NCBI RefSeq assembly: GCF_023516505.1
Contig: NZ_JAMGBB010000001.1
Span: 2,465,001-2,529,000, forward strand
Direction: 5' to 3'
DNA: 64,000 nucleotides
Source of the DNA: Sphingomonas brevis
GTDB lineage: Bacteria; Pseudomonadota; Alphaproteobacteria; Sphingomonadales; Sphingomonadaceae
Shown: in pieces, positions 19,335-32,581 of the stretch
How the letters are laid out: every line of letters begins with the position of its first letter
How positions within the stretch are numbered: the first letter of the stretch is position 1
Made by a program: the position numbers and the translations under genes
Notes under the pieces: generated by a model
Told to the model about the DNA's origin: nothing
The model's input: the letters and a program-made list of their open reading frames with translations, nothing else
Database searches by the model: none

Positions 19335-20927
19335 ATGTTTGATTTTCCCCGCTGGAAGGTCTGGCTGGTTACGCTGACCATCCTCGCCGGCATCTTGCTG
19401 GCGATCCCCAGCCTGCTCCCCAAGGACCAGGTGGAGCGCTGGCCGGCCTGGCTTCCAAGCGCCCGTATCAACCTTGGTCTCGACATTGCCGGTGGCAGCC
19501 AGCTGCTGCTCGAAGCCGATCTCGCCGATGCCCAGAAGCAGCGGCTGCAGGCCAAGGAAGAAGAGGTCACGACCGAGCTTCGCCGCGGCGAGCCGCGCAT
19601 CCAGATCGGCGATGTTTCAACGTCCGGCGGCAAGCTGAGCTTCGTCGTTCGCGACCCGACCCAGCTTGATGCCGCGTTCGAACGGATGCGGACCTTGAGC
19701 CAGCCGCAGGGCCTGACCGGCACGCGCGACTGGGAAGTCAGCACGATGGACGGCAACCGGATCGTCCTGACCCCGACCGAATCGGGTTCGAAGCAGGCGC
19801 TCAAGGATTCGCTGACCGTGGCTCGCGACGTCGTTCGCCGCCGCATCGATCCCGGCGGCACCAAGGAAATCACCGTTATCAACCAGGGCGACCGGCGAAT
19901 CTTCGTCCAGGTCCCCGGCGTTGAGGATCCCGAGGCGCTGAAGCAGCTGATCGGCCAGACCGCCCGGCTCGAATTCAAGCTGGTCGACCTCAATGCCGAT
20001 CCAAATCAGGTCGCCCAGGGCCGTGCCCCGCCGGGCAGCCAGGTGTTGCCGATGGCTGACGGCAAAGGCGCCATCGCCGTCCAACGCCGCGTGATGGTGT
20101 CGGGCGAACAGCTGGTCAACGCCAAGCAGGGCTTCGACCAGGACGGCCAGGCGATCGTCGACATCAGCTTCAACACCGCAGGTGCGCGCCGTTTCGGCCG
20201 CGTCACGCAGGAAAATGTCGGCAAGCCGTTCGCCATCATCCTGGACGACAAGGTGCTGTCCGCACCGAACATCAACGAGCCGATCCTCGGCGGCCGTGCC
20301 CAGATCAGCGGCAGCTTTACCGTCGATAGCGCCAACCAGCTGGCGGTCAGCCTGGCCTCGGGCAAGTTGCCGGTGAAACTCAACGTGGTCGAGGAGCGGA
20401 CCGTCAGCGCCGAGCTTGGCGCCGACTCGATCAGGGCCGGCACCATTGCATCCATCTTCGCGACGCTGGCGGTGATCGGGCTGATGATCATCACCTATGG
20501 CCGGTTCGGCGTTTACGCTTCGATCGCGCTGCTGGTGAATGCCTTCATGATCCTTGGCATCATGGCGGTGTTCAACGCCACGCTAACCCTGCCGGGCATT
20601 GCCGGTTTCGTTCTGACCATCGGTGCGGCGGTCGATGCCAACGTGCTGATCAACGAGCGCATCCGCGAAGAGCTGAGACGGGGGAGGCGAGTGCTCGATG
20701 CGCTTGAGACGGGCTACAAGGAAGCCTCGACGGCCATCTTCGACGCCAACATCACCAACACCATCGCCGCCGCGCTGATGATGTACTTCGGTTCGGGCCC
20801 GATCCGCGGCTTCGCGGTCGTTCTCCTCATCGGCATCATCACATCGGTGTTCACGGCGGTGAACTTCACTCGGATGCTGGTCGCGCTGTGGGTCAAGTCC
20901 ACGCGCCCGCGCGCCCTAAACATCTGA
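19335..20927 (+). CDS. secD: Protein translocase subunit SecD
   Basis: A 530-residue RND-type membrane protein that uses the proton gradient to pull preproteins across the inner membrane. An N-terminal helix (VWLVTLTILAGILLAIPSLL) is followed by ARINLGLDIAGGSQLLLEAD, the P1 periplasmic domain and the conserved VSFNTAGARRFGRVT region. Five C-terminal helices carry DANVLINERIREELRRGR and FDANITNTIAAALMMYFGSG. Length is normal for the compact alphaproteobacterial type. Followed after 13 bases by secF. Confidence 0.96.
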   Translation: MFDFPRWKVWLVTLTILAGILLAIPSLLPKDQVERWPAWLPSARINLGLDIAGGSQLLLEADLADAQKQRLQAKEEEVTTELRRGEPRIQIGDVSTSGGKLSFVVRDPTQLDAAFERMRTLSQPQGLTGTRDWEVSTMDGNRIVLTPTESGSKQALKDSLTVARDVVRRRIDPGGTKEITVINQGDRRIFVQVPGVEDPEALKQLIGQTARLEFKLVDLNADPNQVAQGRAPPGSQVLPMADGKGAIAVQRRVMVSGEQLVNAKQGFDQDGQAIVDISFNTAGARRFGRVTQENVGKPFAIILDDKVLSAPNINEPILGGRAQISGSFTVDSANQLAVSLASGKLPVKLNVVEERTVSAELGADSIRAGTIASIFATLAVIGLMIITYGRFGVYASIALLVNAFMILGIMAVFNATLTLPGIAGFVLTIGAAVDANVLINERIREELRRGRRVLDALETGYKEASTAIFDANITNTIAAALMMYFGSGPIRGFAVVLLIGIITSVFTAVNFTRMLVALWVKSTRPRALNI

Positions 20928-20940
20928 CGGGAATGAACCG

Positions 20941-21894
20941 ATGAAACTTTTGAAACTCGTTCCCGACAACACCAACATCGATTTCATGAGGTGGCGCAAC
21001 ATCGCCCTCATCCTGTCGATCATCGCCACTGTCGGCAGCCTGGTGCTGGTCGGCGTTCGCGGCCTCAACCTCGGCATCGACTTCGTCGGCGGCCAGGTCG
21101 TGCGCGCGACCTTTGCCCAGCCGGTCAATATCGAGGATCTGCGCGGCAAGGTCGCCACCTTGAACGTCGGCGAGGCCAGCATCCAGCAGTTCGGCGACAA
21201 CAAGACATACCAGATCCGGCTGCCCAAGCCGGAAGGGCCCGAGGCTGCCGCCAACCAGGTGGTGACGGCGGTCCGTGGCATGATCATCAAGGATTACCCC
21301 GGCGTCAAAGTGACGGCTGGCGAATCGGTGTCGGGCAAGGTCAGCGGCGAACTGGCGTGGGACGGCGCCCTGGCGATCAGTTTCGCGATGATCGGCATCG
21401 CCATTTACATCTGGTTCCGCTTCGAATGGCAGTTCGGGGTCGGCGCCCTCGTCACCCTGTTCCACGACGTGGCGATGGTGCTTGGCTTTTTCTCGCTGAC
21501 CCAGCTGCAGGTCGACCTCAATATCGTCGCCGCCTTCCTCGCGATCGTCGGCTATTCGCTCAACGACACGGTCGTAATCTACGACCGAATCCGCGAGAAT
21601 CTGCGCAAATACCGCAAGATGGAGATCGTCTCGCTGCTCAACTTCTCGTTGAACGAGACGCTGTCGCGGACGATCGTCACCTCACTGTCGATCATGCTGG
21701 CCTTGGCGGTTCTGCTGATGCTGGGCCCCGACGTGCTGTTCGGCCTGACGGTCGCGATCCTGCTGGGCACGTTCATCGGCACTTATTCGTCGATCTATAT
21801 CTCCGCCCCGGCACTGGTCTGGCTCGGCCTCAAGCCCGACAGCTTCCTCAAAACCGAGGACGAAGAAGATAAAACGGTCGCAAAGCCGGCTTGA
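20941..21894 (+). CDS. secF: Protein translocase subunit SecF
   Basis: A 317-residue partner of SecD with six membrane helices. The first helix (IALILSIIATVGSLVLVGV) leads into the family motif LNLGIDFVGGQVVRATFAQP, then a periplasmic domain. The C-terminal helices contain SLNDTVVIYDRIRENLRKYR and LNETLSRTIVTSLSIMLAL. The product completes the SecDF-YajC complex. The charged tail (LKTEDEEDKTVAKPA) is cytoplasmic. Confidence 0.96.
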   Translation: MKLLKLVPDNTNIDFMRWRNIALILSIIATVGSLVLVGVRGLNLGIDFVGGQVVRATFAQPVNIEDLRGKVATLNVGEASIQQFGDNKTYQIRLPKPEGPEAAANQVVTAVRGMIIKDYPGVKVTAGESVSGKVSGELAWDGALAISFAMIGIAIYIWFRFEWQFGVGALVTLFHDVAMVLGFFSLTQLQVDLNIVAAFLAIVGYSLNDTVVIYDRIRENLRKYRKMEIVSLLNFSLNETLSRTIVTSLSIMLALAVLLMLGPDVLFGLTVAILLGTFIGTYSSIYISAPALVWLGLKPDSFLKTEDEEDKTVAKPA

Positions 21895-21954
21895 GCGTTC
21901 AGGTGAGCGAAAGGCCGCTTGGACTTGTGTGAAGCCCGCGCTAGGAAAGTCTCC

Positions 21955-22755
21955 ATGGTGAACAAGACCCGTATCGCGGCACTATTATTGCTGCCTGTAA
22001 TCCTGCTTCCTGTCGCCGGCTGCGCCGGCAAGAAGGTGAAAGGCGACACCGCCTACATCGCTCGCGACGTCAATACGCTTTACAGCCTGGCCAAGGAGCG
22101 GATGGACAAGGGCGACTATGAAGCGTCGGCCAAGCTGTTCGACGAAGTCGAGCGCCAGCATCCTTACTCGGTCTGGGCCCGCCGCGCTCAGCTGATGAGC
22201 GCCTTTTCCTATTATATGGCGCAGCAATACCCTGACGCGGTCAGCTCGGCGCAGCGCTTCCTGACGATCCACCCGGGCAACAAGGACGCGCCCTACGCCA
22301 ACTATCTGATCGCGATGAGCTATTATCAGCAGATCGAGGACGTCACGCGCGACCAGAAGATCACCCAGCAGGCGTCCGACAGCTTCAACGAGCTGATCCG
22401 CCGCTATCCGCAGAGCCGCTACGCGTCGGATGCCCGGCTGAAGCTCGATCTGATCAACGATCACCTTGCCGGCAAGGAGATGGAGATCGGCCGATTCTAC
22501 CAGCGCCAGGGCAATTGGTTGGCGGCCACGACCCGCTTCCGCACGGTGATCGATCAATATCAGACCACCAGCCACACGCCCGAGGCGCTCGAGCGGCTGG
22601 TTGAAAGCTATCTGAACCTGGGGCTGCCCGATGAAGCTCATAAGGCGGCGGCCGTGCTCGGCCGCAACTATCCGGGCAGCAAATGGTACAAGCGTAGCTA
22701 TGAGCTGATCGAGCGGCACGTCCCCCAGGCGCTTGCTGCCCAGACCAGCAGCTAA
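21955..22755 (+). CDS. bamD: Outer membrane assembly lipoprotein BamD
   Basis: An essential lipoprotein of the BAM complex that folds beta-barrels into the outer membrane. The 266-residue product has a lipoprotein signal ending LLPVAGCAGKK and then five TPR-like repeats: NTLYSLAKERMDKGDYEASA, QRFLTIHPGNKDAPYANYL, NELIRRYPQSRYASDARLKL and others. The conserved YP(Y)S-VWARRAQLMSAFSYYM segment is present. The start uses an ATG with AGGAAAG 5 bases upstream. It immediately precedes recN, a common order in alphaproteobacteria. Confidence 0.95.
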   Translation: MVNKTRIAALLLLPVILLPVAGCAGKKVKGDTAYIARDVNTLYSLAKERMDKGDYEASAKLFDEVERQHPYSVWARRAQLMSAFSYYMAQQYPDAVSSAQRFLTIHPGNKDAPYANYLIAMSYYQQIEDVTRDQKITQQASDSFNELIRRYPQSRYASDARLKLDLINDHLAGKEMEIGRFYQRQGNWLAATTRFRTVIDQYQTTSHTPEALERLVESYLNLGLPDEAHKAAAVLGRNYPGSKWYKRSYELIERHVPQALAAQTSS

Positions 22756-22770
22756 GGGGATTTCGGCGGC

Positions 22771-24423
22771 GTGCTAAGGCAGCTGTCGATCCGTGACGTA
22801 GTGCTGATCGACCGGCTCGAGCTGGAGTTCGAGCCCGGGCTTGGAGTCCTCACTGGCGAAACCGGAGCCGGAAAATCGATCCTGCTCGATAGCCTTGGCC
22901 TGGCGCTCGGCGTCCGCGCCGACACCGGTCTTGTGCGCAGCGGGCAGGACCAGGCCAGCGTTTCGGCCGAATTCGAGCTGCCGTCGGACCATCCCGCCAT
23001 CGCCGTGCTCGCCGAGCAGGGCATAGTGCCCGAGCCGGGCGAGCCCCTGCTGGTGCGGCGGACGCTTAAGGCCGACGGCGGCAGCCGCGCCTTTGCCGGC
23101 GGGGCAGGCGTGTCGGCGGCGGTGCTGCGCGACATTGCCAACGGGCTGGTCGAGATTCACGGCCAGCACGACGATCGCGGACTGCTCAATCCCCGCGGCC
23201 ACCGCGCGCTGCTCGACCTGTTCGGGCGGATCGACATGCGCGCGGTCGCGACTGCCTGGGCCGAGGTTGAGCGGATCGAGCTCGAGCTAGCCGAGGGCAA
23301 AGCAGCTGCGGAATCGGCGGCACGCGATCGCGATTACCTGGAGCATGCCGCCAAGGAAATCGCCGCACTGGCACCGGAACCTGGCGAGGAAACCAGCCTG
23401 TCGGAGCAACGGGCCTTGATGCAGGCCGGAGCCAAGGCGGGTGAGGCGCTGACCGGCCTCGACGAGTTGCTCGGCGGGTCAGAGGGCGCGCTGGCGCAGC
23501 TTCGTGCCGCCGCCCGCAAGATCGAACGCGGCGCCGCCGATCACCCGCTGCTGGCAGAGGCGCTTGCCAGCCTTGACCGGGCACTGATCGAGGGCAGCGA
23601 GGCGGAGGACCGGATCGCTCGCGCCGCCGAGGCGCTGGCGTTCGACCCTGCGCGGCTGGAATCAGTCGAGGCACGGTTGTTCGATATCCGCGGGCTGGCC
23701 CGCAAACATCGGGTCGAGCCCGACGTGCTGGCCGCGCTGGGCGAGGAATATCAGGGCAAGCTGGCGCTGATCGAGGCGGGCGGCGAACGTATCGCCGGGC
23801 TGGAAGGCCAGCTCGCCCAAGCCCGCGCCCGTTATGATGACGCGGCGCGCACGCTACGCGAGGATCGCGTTCGCGCCGCGACACGGCTGGACGAAGCTGT
23901 TGCCGGGGAGCTTCACCCGCTCAAGCTCGATGCCGCGAAATTCCGCACCGCCATGGCCGAGGCCGAGCCGGGCCCGTCAGGTATCGACCGGGTCGAGTTC
24001 GAGGTGTCGACCAACCCCGGCGCTCCGTTCGGGCCATTGACCAGGATCGCATCGGGTGGCGAGCTGTCGCGTTTCATCCTGGCGCTCAAGGTTGCGCTGG
24101 CCGAAGCGGGGACCGCCCAGACGATGATATTCGACGAGATCGACCGCGGCGTCGGCGGTGCGGTCGCCAGCGCGATCGGTGAGCGGCTGGCCAGGCTGGC
24201 TCGGAAATCGCAGCTGCTGGTGGTGACCCATTCTCCGCAGGTGGCTGCACGCGCGGCGCACCATTATCGAATCGAAAAGGCGCACGAGGACGGCGTTACA
24301 CGTACCCATGTGCGCAAGCTGACGAACGACGAGCGGCGCGAGGAGATAGCACGGATGCTGTCGGGCGCGGCGATCACCGACGAAGCCCGCGCCCAGGCGG
24401 CACGGCTACTGGAGGCAGCATGA
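22771..24423 (+). CDS. recN: DNA repair protein RecN
   Basis: An SMC-like ATPase for double-strand-break repair. The 550-residue product starts at GTG (MLRQLSIRDVVLIDRLELEF). The Walker A motif is GETGAGKSILLDSL and the central part is a long coiled coil (about residues 150-390, rich in Ala/Glu/Arg). The C-terminal head holds the signature IASGGELSRFILALKVAL, Walker B AQTMIFDEIDRGVGGAV and LLVVTHSPQVAARAAHHY. The stop overlaps the start of the next gene (ATGA). Confidence 0.96.
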   Translation: MLRQLSIRDVVLIDRLELEFEPGLGVLTGETGAGKSILLDSLGLALGVRADTGLVRSGQDQASVSAEFELPSDHPAIAVLAEQGIVPEPGEPLLVRRTLKADGGSRAFAGGAGVSAAVLRDIANGLVEIHGQHDDRGLLNPRGHRALLDLFGRIDMRAVATAWAEVERIELELAEGKAAAESAARDRDYLEHAAKEIAALAPEPGEETSLSEQRALMQAGAKAGEALTGLDELLGGSEGALAQLRAAARKIERGAADHPLLAEALASLDRALIEGSEAEDRIARAAEALAFDPARLESVEARLFDIRGLARKHRVEPDVLAALGEEYQGKLALIEAGGERIAGLEGQLAQARARYDDAARTLREDRVRAATRLDEAVAGELHPLKLDAAKFRTAMAEAEPGPSGIDRVEFEVSTNPGAPFGPLTRIASGGELSRFILALKVALAEAGTAQTMIFDEIDRGVGGAVASAIGERLARLARKSQLLVVTHSPQVAARAAHHYRIEKAHEDGVTRTHVRKLTNDERREEIARMLSGAAITDEARAQAARLLEAA

Positions 24424-25132
24424 CCGAGCAACTTTCCCTAAAGCAGGACTATCACGGCCGGACCTTCGATCATGTGCTGGTCCATGACGGTAGCGGTGCC
24501 GCGAGGCCGGCAGTCGTCCTGCTGCCAACAGTCATGGGCGTGCAGCCGCTTGAGATCGGGATGGCGGAAAAGCTGGTTGCGCTTGGATATAACGTCTTGG
24601 TGGTGGACCTTTTCGCCAAGCGCTTCCGGCCGGTGATCGACCGCGGCGAGGCTTTCGCCGCCATGGGCGAACTGCGGGAGGACCGGTCGGCGCTGCGCGA
24701 TCACCTGCTTGCCGTGCTGGAAGTCGCCTGGAACCTGGACGCGGTCGATGCGGAGAAGGTTGCCGTGATCGGCTTCTGTTTCGGTGGCCAGTGCGCGCTC
24801 GATATCGCGCGGTCCGGGGCGGACGTGGCCGGCGTGGCCAGCTTCCACGGCCTGTTCGACCCGCCCGGCCTGCCGCCGCAGCCGATCAAGGCCAAGGTCT
24901 CCGCCTATCATGGCTGGGAAGACCCGATGGTTCCGCCCGAAGCAGTGGTTGCGCTTGGCAAGGAACTGACCGACGGCGGCGCCGACTGGCAGATCCATGC
25001 TTACGGAAACGTCGGCCACGGCTTTACCAATCCCAAGGCCCACGAAATCGGCGTCGCCGGCGTGGCCTACGATGAGGCGGCGGCAAGGCGCAGCTGGGCC
25101 AGCCTTGAAAACTTCCTGGCCGAAGTGTTGGG

Positions 25133-25136
<4 letters not shown>
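24420..25136 (+). CDS. Dienelactone hydrolase family protein
   Basis: A 238-residue alpha/beta-hydrolase. The nucleophile motif is VIGFCFGGQCALDIAR, with Cys as in dienelactone hydrolase rather than Ser. The Asp is expected in AYHGWEDPMVPPE and the His in YGNVGHGFTNP. Such enzymes open lactone rings or cleave esters; the real substrate here is unknown. It starts on the recN stop (4-base overlap) and its stop overlaps the next start, so it belongs to the recN-ligA operon. Confidence 0.9.
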
Positions 25137-28555
<3,419 letters not shown>

Positions 28556-28559
<4 letters not shown>

Positions 28560-29482
28560 TGGCCCGCCGCCTCCTTTGCCAGCCGCTCGTCCAGGTTTTT
28601 GCTGAGCTTTGCCGCATAATTCTTGCAGCCGTCCGGATCGAACAGCGGAGCCTTGCCAATCATCCGATCGCGCATGGCGCTGGATGAGGGATGGGGGGTC
28701 AGCAGGATTTCGCAGGGGCTGGCTGCGATCTTGGCGATCGATGCGCGAAAGGCTTCGAGAGATTCCGGATGCGCGCTGAACTTGTAATCGTCGCGGCTGA
28801 CCGGCGTCAGGCTGTCGGCGTAAACGATCGTCCGGCAGACGCCGCCATCGCAGCTTTCCCAGCGCCAGCTGAGCGCGCCCGGCGTGTGGCCGGGCGTCGT
28901 CATGGCGAACACCCTGATATTGCCGATCAGCACATCGCTTCCGTCGCCGACTACCCGGCCGACGCTCGCCGCACGGAAGGGTGGGTGCTCGCCAGCCTGC
29001 GGATCGTCCGCGCTCGCTGCGCCGCTGTTCATCACGGTTTCCGCGGCGCGTGAGGTGACCAGCGTCGCGCCAGTCAGCTGCTGCAGCCGGGCCATTCCCC
29101 CGACATGATCGAGATGCTCATGGCTCATCAGCAGATATTTGATGTCCTTCAGCTTGAAGCCGAGCTGGCGGATATTCTCGGCGATGAGGTCGGCGCCCCG
29201 CTCTGTCCCTCCATCGATCAGCACATGGCCGTCCTCTCCGGCGATTAGGATCGCGCTGATGCCGCAAGTGCCGACCAGGTATGTGTTGCCGTGAATTCGA
29301 ACAGGCGGCGCGGGCTTGTCCCACTCGTCCCAATCCTTGCAGTTTGCCGCCCAGATCGGCCCCCATTCCTCGACCGGGTGGATCGGCCGTTCGATCTGGC
29401 GCGGGGTCTTGCCGAGCGGGACGACGATCTGCTGTGCGGCAAGGGCAAGAAACGCGATACTAGCGAACATAGCTGGCGCCAT
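28556..29482 (-). CDS. Subclass B3-type metallo-beta-lactamase
   Basis: A 308-residue exported MBL-fold hydrolase. After a signal-like N-terminus (FASIAFLALAAQQIVVPLG), the sequence follows B3 enzymes closely: PVRIHGNTYLVGTCGISAIL, VLIDGGTERGADLIAENIR and the zinc motif SHEHLDHVGG (His121, His123, Asp125, His126). His199 is in TTPGHTPGALSW and His264 in LLTPHPSSS. All B3 zinc ligands are therefore present, and hydrolysis of beta-lactams is plausible but not shown. An alternative ATG lies 12 bases downstream. It overlaps the preceding SDR gene and the following prmA gene, so it sits in a chromosomal operon, not on a mobile element. Confidence 0.88.
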
Positions 29483-30161
29483 TGAGGTCTATCACCGACC
29501 CGGTCGAGGCGGCGGGAGCGTCGATTGCCAGCCAGCGGATCGCCTCGGCAACTTCCAAAGTGCTCGTCACCCGGCCGAGCGGGATGTCGGCGACGATCGC
29601 CGCGCCGCCGCGCCCGGCCAGATATTCCTCGGTCATTTCCGAAACGGTGAAGCCGGGCGCCACCGCGAAGGCGAGGATGTTGTCGGCGGCGTAGCCGCGG
29701 GCGATGGTCTTGGTCATGCCGATGATCGCCGATTTGGACGCTGCATAGTGCCAATGGCTGGGACTGTCTCCGCGATAGGCGGCGCGGCTCGAGACATTGA
29801 CGATGCGCCCGCCGCCGTTTGCCTTGAAATGCCCAACGGCCAGCCGGCAGAGGTCGGCGGTGGCCTGCAGGTTGATCCTGAGCGTACGGTCCCAGGCCGA
29901 GTGCCATTCCTGGTCCGCCGCGTCGTCGGCGACACCCTCATAAATGCCGGCATTGTTGACCAGCGCGTCGATCCGCCCGCCCAGCCTGTCGAGCGCGGCG
30001 TCCCAAATAAGGCGCGTCGCCGCCGGGTCGGCAAGGTCTCCGGCAATCAGGCCGTTGTCGCCCATCGTCGAATGGCCGGCGACCTGGTGGCCGGTGGAAG
30101 CAAGCAGTTCGAGCGTTGCGGCGCCGATGCCGCGGCTGGCGCCGGTCAGGAGGATGTTCAT
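29460..30161 (-). CDS. Short-chain dehydrogenase/reductase (FabG-like)
   Basis: A 233-residue NAD(P)-dependent oxidoreductase. The cofactor motif is NILLTGASRGIGAATLELL, followed by ALVNNAGIYEG, the catalytic Ser in IVNVSSRAAYRG, and Tyr/Lys in HYAASKSAIIG. The C-terminal FTVSEMTEEYLAG and GSVIDLNGASYVR fit the classical 3-oxoacyl reductase-like group. The substrate is not evident. It heads a minus-strand operon with the B3 metallo-beta-lactamase and prmA, and its 3' end overlaps the start of the lactamase gene. Confidence 0.9.
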   Translation of the reverse strand: MNILLTGASRGIGAATLELLASTGHQVAGHSTMGDNGLIAGDLADPAATRLIWDAALDRLGGRIDALVNNAGIYEGVADDAADQEWHSAWDRTLRINLQATADLCRLAVGHFKANGGGRIVNVSSRAAYRGDSPSHWHYAASKSAIIGMTKTIARGYAADNILAFAVAPGFTVSEMTEEYLAGRGGAAIVADIPLGRVTSTLEVAEAIRWLAIDAPAASTGSVIDLNGASYVR

Positions 30162-30191
30162 GGGCCTGGCGTAGACCAGCCCACCCTATTT

Positions 30192-30256
30192 CGTCATCCC
30201 CATGAAAATGGGGACCCAGAAAAACGACCTAGGTTCCCGCTTTCGCGGGAATGACG
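30192..30256. repeat. Palindromic intergenic repeat, CGTCAT...ATGACG type
   Basis: Outer inverted repeat CGTCAT and ATGACG, with inner hairpins CCCCAT-gaaa-ATGGGG and TTCCCGC-tttc-GCGGGAA. It lies between the SDR start and the chemoreceptor stop. The halves GTCATCCCC...GGGGACC and TTCCCGCTTTCGCGGGAATG occur as dispersed repeats in many proteobacteria (recalled). Confidence 0.75.
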
Positions 30257-30296
30257 ATTTTGTTGATTTGGCGCCAATAGGAGGCGGCTTCGCCGC

Positions 30297-31643
30297 TTAA
30301 GCAGCGAAGGTCGAAACAAACTCGCTGGTAGCGGACCGGAAATCGGCGATGCGGGCCCCGAAGCGACCGAAGCCTTGCTCAACGCTGTCGATATCCTTGG
30401 CGACCTGCTCGGTGTCGGAGCGGATCGCTGCGATGGTCGAGCTCATCGAGTCGGCGGCCAGCGCAGTTTCGTCGACCGCGGCTGTAATCATTGTCACCGT
30501 CTGGGCCTGGAGCTCCATCGCCTGGCGGATCCGGTTGGCGGAAGCCTCGACTTCCTCGACCGTGGCGCTGATCGAGCCATTGGCCTCGACCGTCTGCTTG
30601 GTCGCGGCGGTAATGGCGGTGATCTTGTTGGTGATGTCGTCGGTTGCCCGGGCGGTCTGGGCGGCGAGCGATTTTACTTCCTGGGCGACCACTGCGAAGC
30701 CGCGGCCGGCATCCCCGGCACGAGCGGCCTCGATGGTCGCGTTGAGCGCCAACAGGTTGGTCTGTCCGGCAATGTCGCGGATCAGGCCGAGGATCGATTC
30801 GATCGCTTCGACGTGGTTCGACAGGGCCTTGCTGACCTCGACGGCCTTGTCGGCCTGGTCGCCGGCCTTGGTCGCGACGCCGGCGGCGACTTCGACCTCG
30901 GTCCTTGCATCCTCGATGGCGCGAATGAGACCGGCCGCGGTCTGGGCTGCCTCGCGCATCGCCACCGCCGATTGCTCGGCCGCCGCCGCGACTTCGCTGG
31001 TCTTGCCCAGCATGCCGCGGGCCGCGGTCGCGCTATGTCCGGCCTGGGCGCGCAATTCGTCGCTTTCCCGGGTGCAATCCTGGACCACGCCCATCACCTT
31101 GCTGTTGAAGCTGCCGGCCTGGTGCGATTGGGCCACTTCGCTTTCCTTGCGGGTGATGGTGATCCCGTGGTGGATGAAACAGTCGATCTCGATCGCCTGG
31201 ACTTCCGACAGGGTGCGGGCAAAGCGAATCTGGCTCTCCTCGTCGTCAACCAGGCGGCGCATGACCGCATAGGCTGCTTCGGTCTCGGCGTTGATGCCGG
31301 CGAGCAAGGTCGACAGGGTGAGGCCCGCGCCGAGCGCCTTGGCGACATAACCTTGCGCCTCATGGGTCCATTTCGGATTGTCGAGCCGCTCGAACTTGGC
31401 CTGGATGAACGGGAAGATCTTGTCGGCCAGCTGATCGATCCGCTGCTCGTCGAACTGCTCGCGGACCTCGGGCGAGATACCGTAGCGGCGCCAGAATTCG
31501 CGGGCGAGCTCCTTGCCGTCGCCCTTGATCAGCTTCCACAGCTCGCGCGAGCGGCCGGGCAGGTCGCCATTTGTGTCGTACAGATGCAGGCTCCGCGCCA
31601 GATCATAATCGCCGTTCGACATCGCTTGAACCACCTGTGCCAT
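30297..31643 (-). CDS. Soluble methyl-accepting chemotaxis protein, globin-sensor-like N-terminus
   Basis: A cytoplasmic chemoreceptor of about 448 residues with no membrane segment. Residues about 30-165 are all-helical and resemble the sensor of globin-coupled receptors ([58 protein letters not shown]), but I cannot place the proximal heme His confidently. From about residue 190 a long coiled coil leads to the signalling hairpin tip ([40 protein letters not shown]), which docks CheA and CheW. The ATG at 31643 was chosen; the frame continues to a TTG at 31676. No che genes lie nearby. Confidence 0.85.
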   Translation of the reverse strand: MAQVVQAMSNGDYDLARSLHLYDTNGDLPGRSRELWKLIKGDGKELAREFWRRYGISPEVREQFDEQRIDQLADKIFPFIQAKFERLDNPKWTHEAQGYVAKALGAGLTLSTLLAGINAETEAAYAVMRRLVDDEESQIRFARTLSEVQAIEIDCFIHHGITITRKESEVAQSHQAGSFNSKVMGVVQDCTRESDELRAQAGHSATAARGMLGKTSEVAAAAEQSAVAMREAAQTAAGLIRAIEDARTEVEVAAGVATKAGDQADKAVEVSKALSNHVEAIESILGLIRDIAGQTNLLALNATIEAARAGDAGRGFAVVAQEVKSLAAQTARATDDITNKITAITAATKQTVEANGSISATVEEVEASANRIRQAMELQAQTVTMITAAVDETALAADSMSSTIAAIRSDTEQVAKDIDSVEQGFGRFGARIADFRSATSEFVSTFAA

Positions 31644-31790
31644 TTGAACCGGAATCCCCACTGAAACTGACTTCAAGCACCGCTATGCGGGGTGAATGGT
31701 TAAAGGCGGGTTAGCCCCCTCCAACCTTGCGCGTTGGCGATCCGGTGCCTAGTGGACGCTTACCTTTTCCCAGCGTCGGTTCGAGGACCC

Positions 31791-32186
31791 ATGAACAGCA
31801 AAGCCGAGCGACCACTTTCGCCGCACCTGACCATCTGGAAATGGGGGCCGCACATGACGGTCTCCATCCTCCACCGCGTTACCGGCGGCGCAATCACCGT
31901 CGCCGGCCTGGCGGTGCTTGCCTGGTGGCTGGTCGCGGTCGCGGGCGGCGAGGCCGCCTACGGCGAATTCGTCAAGCTCGCTACCGGCACGGCCGGGATG
32001 ATCGTGCTGGTCGGCCTGACCTGGGCGTTCTTCCAGCATCTTTTCTCGGGCCTTCGCCATCTCGTGCTCGACACCGGCTCCGGCTACGAGCTCAAGGTCA
32101 ACCGCTTCTGGGCGATCATGACCCTGGTAGGATCGCTGACCGCGACCGCCGTCACCTGGTACATTCTGATGGGAGTGGGCAAATGA
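31791..32186 (+). CDS. sdhC: Succinate dehydrogenase cytochrome b556 subunit
   Basis: A 131-residue membrane anchor of complex II, which passes electrons from succinate to ubiquinone. It carries the family signature RPLSPHLTIWKWGPHMTVSI followed by LHRVTGG (quinone-site Ser/Arg), three helices, and the heme-ligand region HLFSGLRHLVLDTG. The ATG follows CGAGGACCC. The stop overlaps the sdhD start (ATGA). Confidence 0.95.
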   Translation: MNSKAERPLSPHLTIWKWGPHMTVSILHRVTGGAITVAGLAVLAWWLVAVAGGEAAYGEFVKLATGTAGMIVLVGLTWAFFQHLFSGLRHLVLDTGSGYELKVNRFWAIMTLVGSLTATAVTWYILMGVGK

Positions 32187-32581
32187 GCCAGGGAGAAAGC
32201 GCGACCCCGCTGGGCAAGGTTCGCGGGCTGGGATCGGCCCATCACGGCGGCGGCCATTGGCTGGAGGAGCGCTTTACCAGCGTGGCCCTGCTGCTGTTGT
32301 CGCTGTGGCTGTTTTTCTCGCTGTTGATGCTGCCGAATTTTGAGCTGGCGACGCTCAAGGAATGGCTCGGCTCGGCGTGGGCCGCCATTCCGATGGCGCT
32401 GCTCATCGTCACCGCCTTCAAGCACGGCCTCGATGGCCTCAAGGTCAGCGTTGACGATTATGTGCATGATGACGGCAACCGCATCGCACTCCATTATCTT
32501 TTGACCATGGCGGCGATTGCGGGCGCCTCGGTCGCGCTGTTCGCGCTGGCCAGGATCGTGTTCGCACCGGTTGCCGCATGA
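32183..32581 (+). CDS. sdhD: Succinate dehydrogenase hydrophobic membrane anchor subunit
   Basis: A 132-residue second anchor of complex II. It shows [20 protein letters not shown] at the cytoplasmic N-terminus, then three helices, with the conserved [20 protein letters not shown] between helices 2 and 3 supplying the second heme and quinone contacts. It overlaps sdhC by four bases and sdhA by four bases, so the three are translated as one unit. Confidence 0.93.
   Translation: MSQGESATPLGKVRGLGSAHHGGGHWLEERFTSVALLLLSLWLFFSLLMLPNFELATLKEWLGSAWAAIPMALLIVTAFKHGLDGLKVSVDDYVHDDGNRIALHYLLTMAAIAGASVALFALARIVFAPVAA

Noticed and set aside
29482-31643. Mobile element carrying the metallo-beta-lactamase
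   Set aside because: No transposase, no target-site duplication, and the gene is embedded by overlaps in an operon with prmA.
30375-31664. Plus-strand open frame of 429 codons opposite the chemoreceptor
   Set aside because: Gly/Leu/Asp-rich shadow of the coiled-coil coding sequence.
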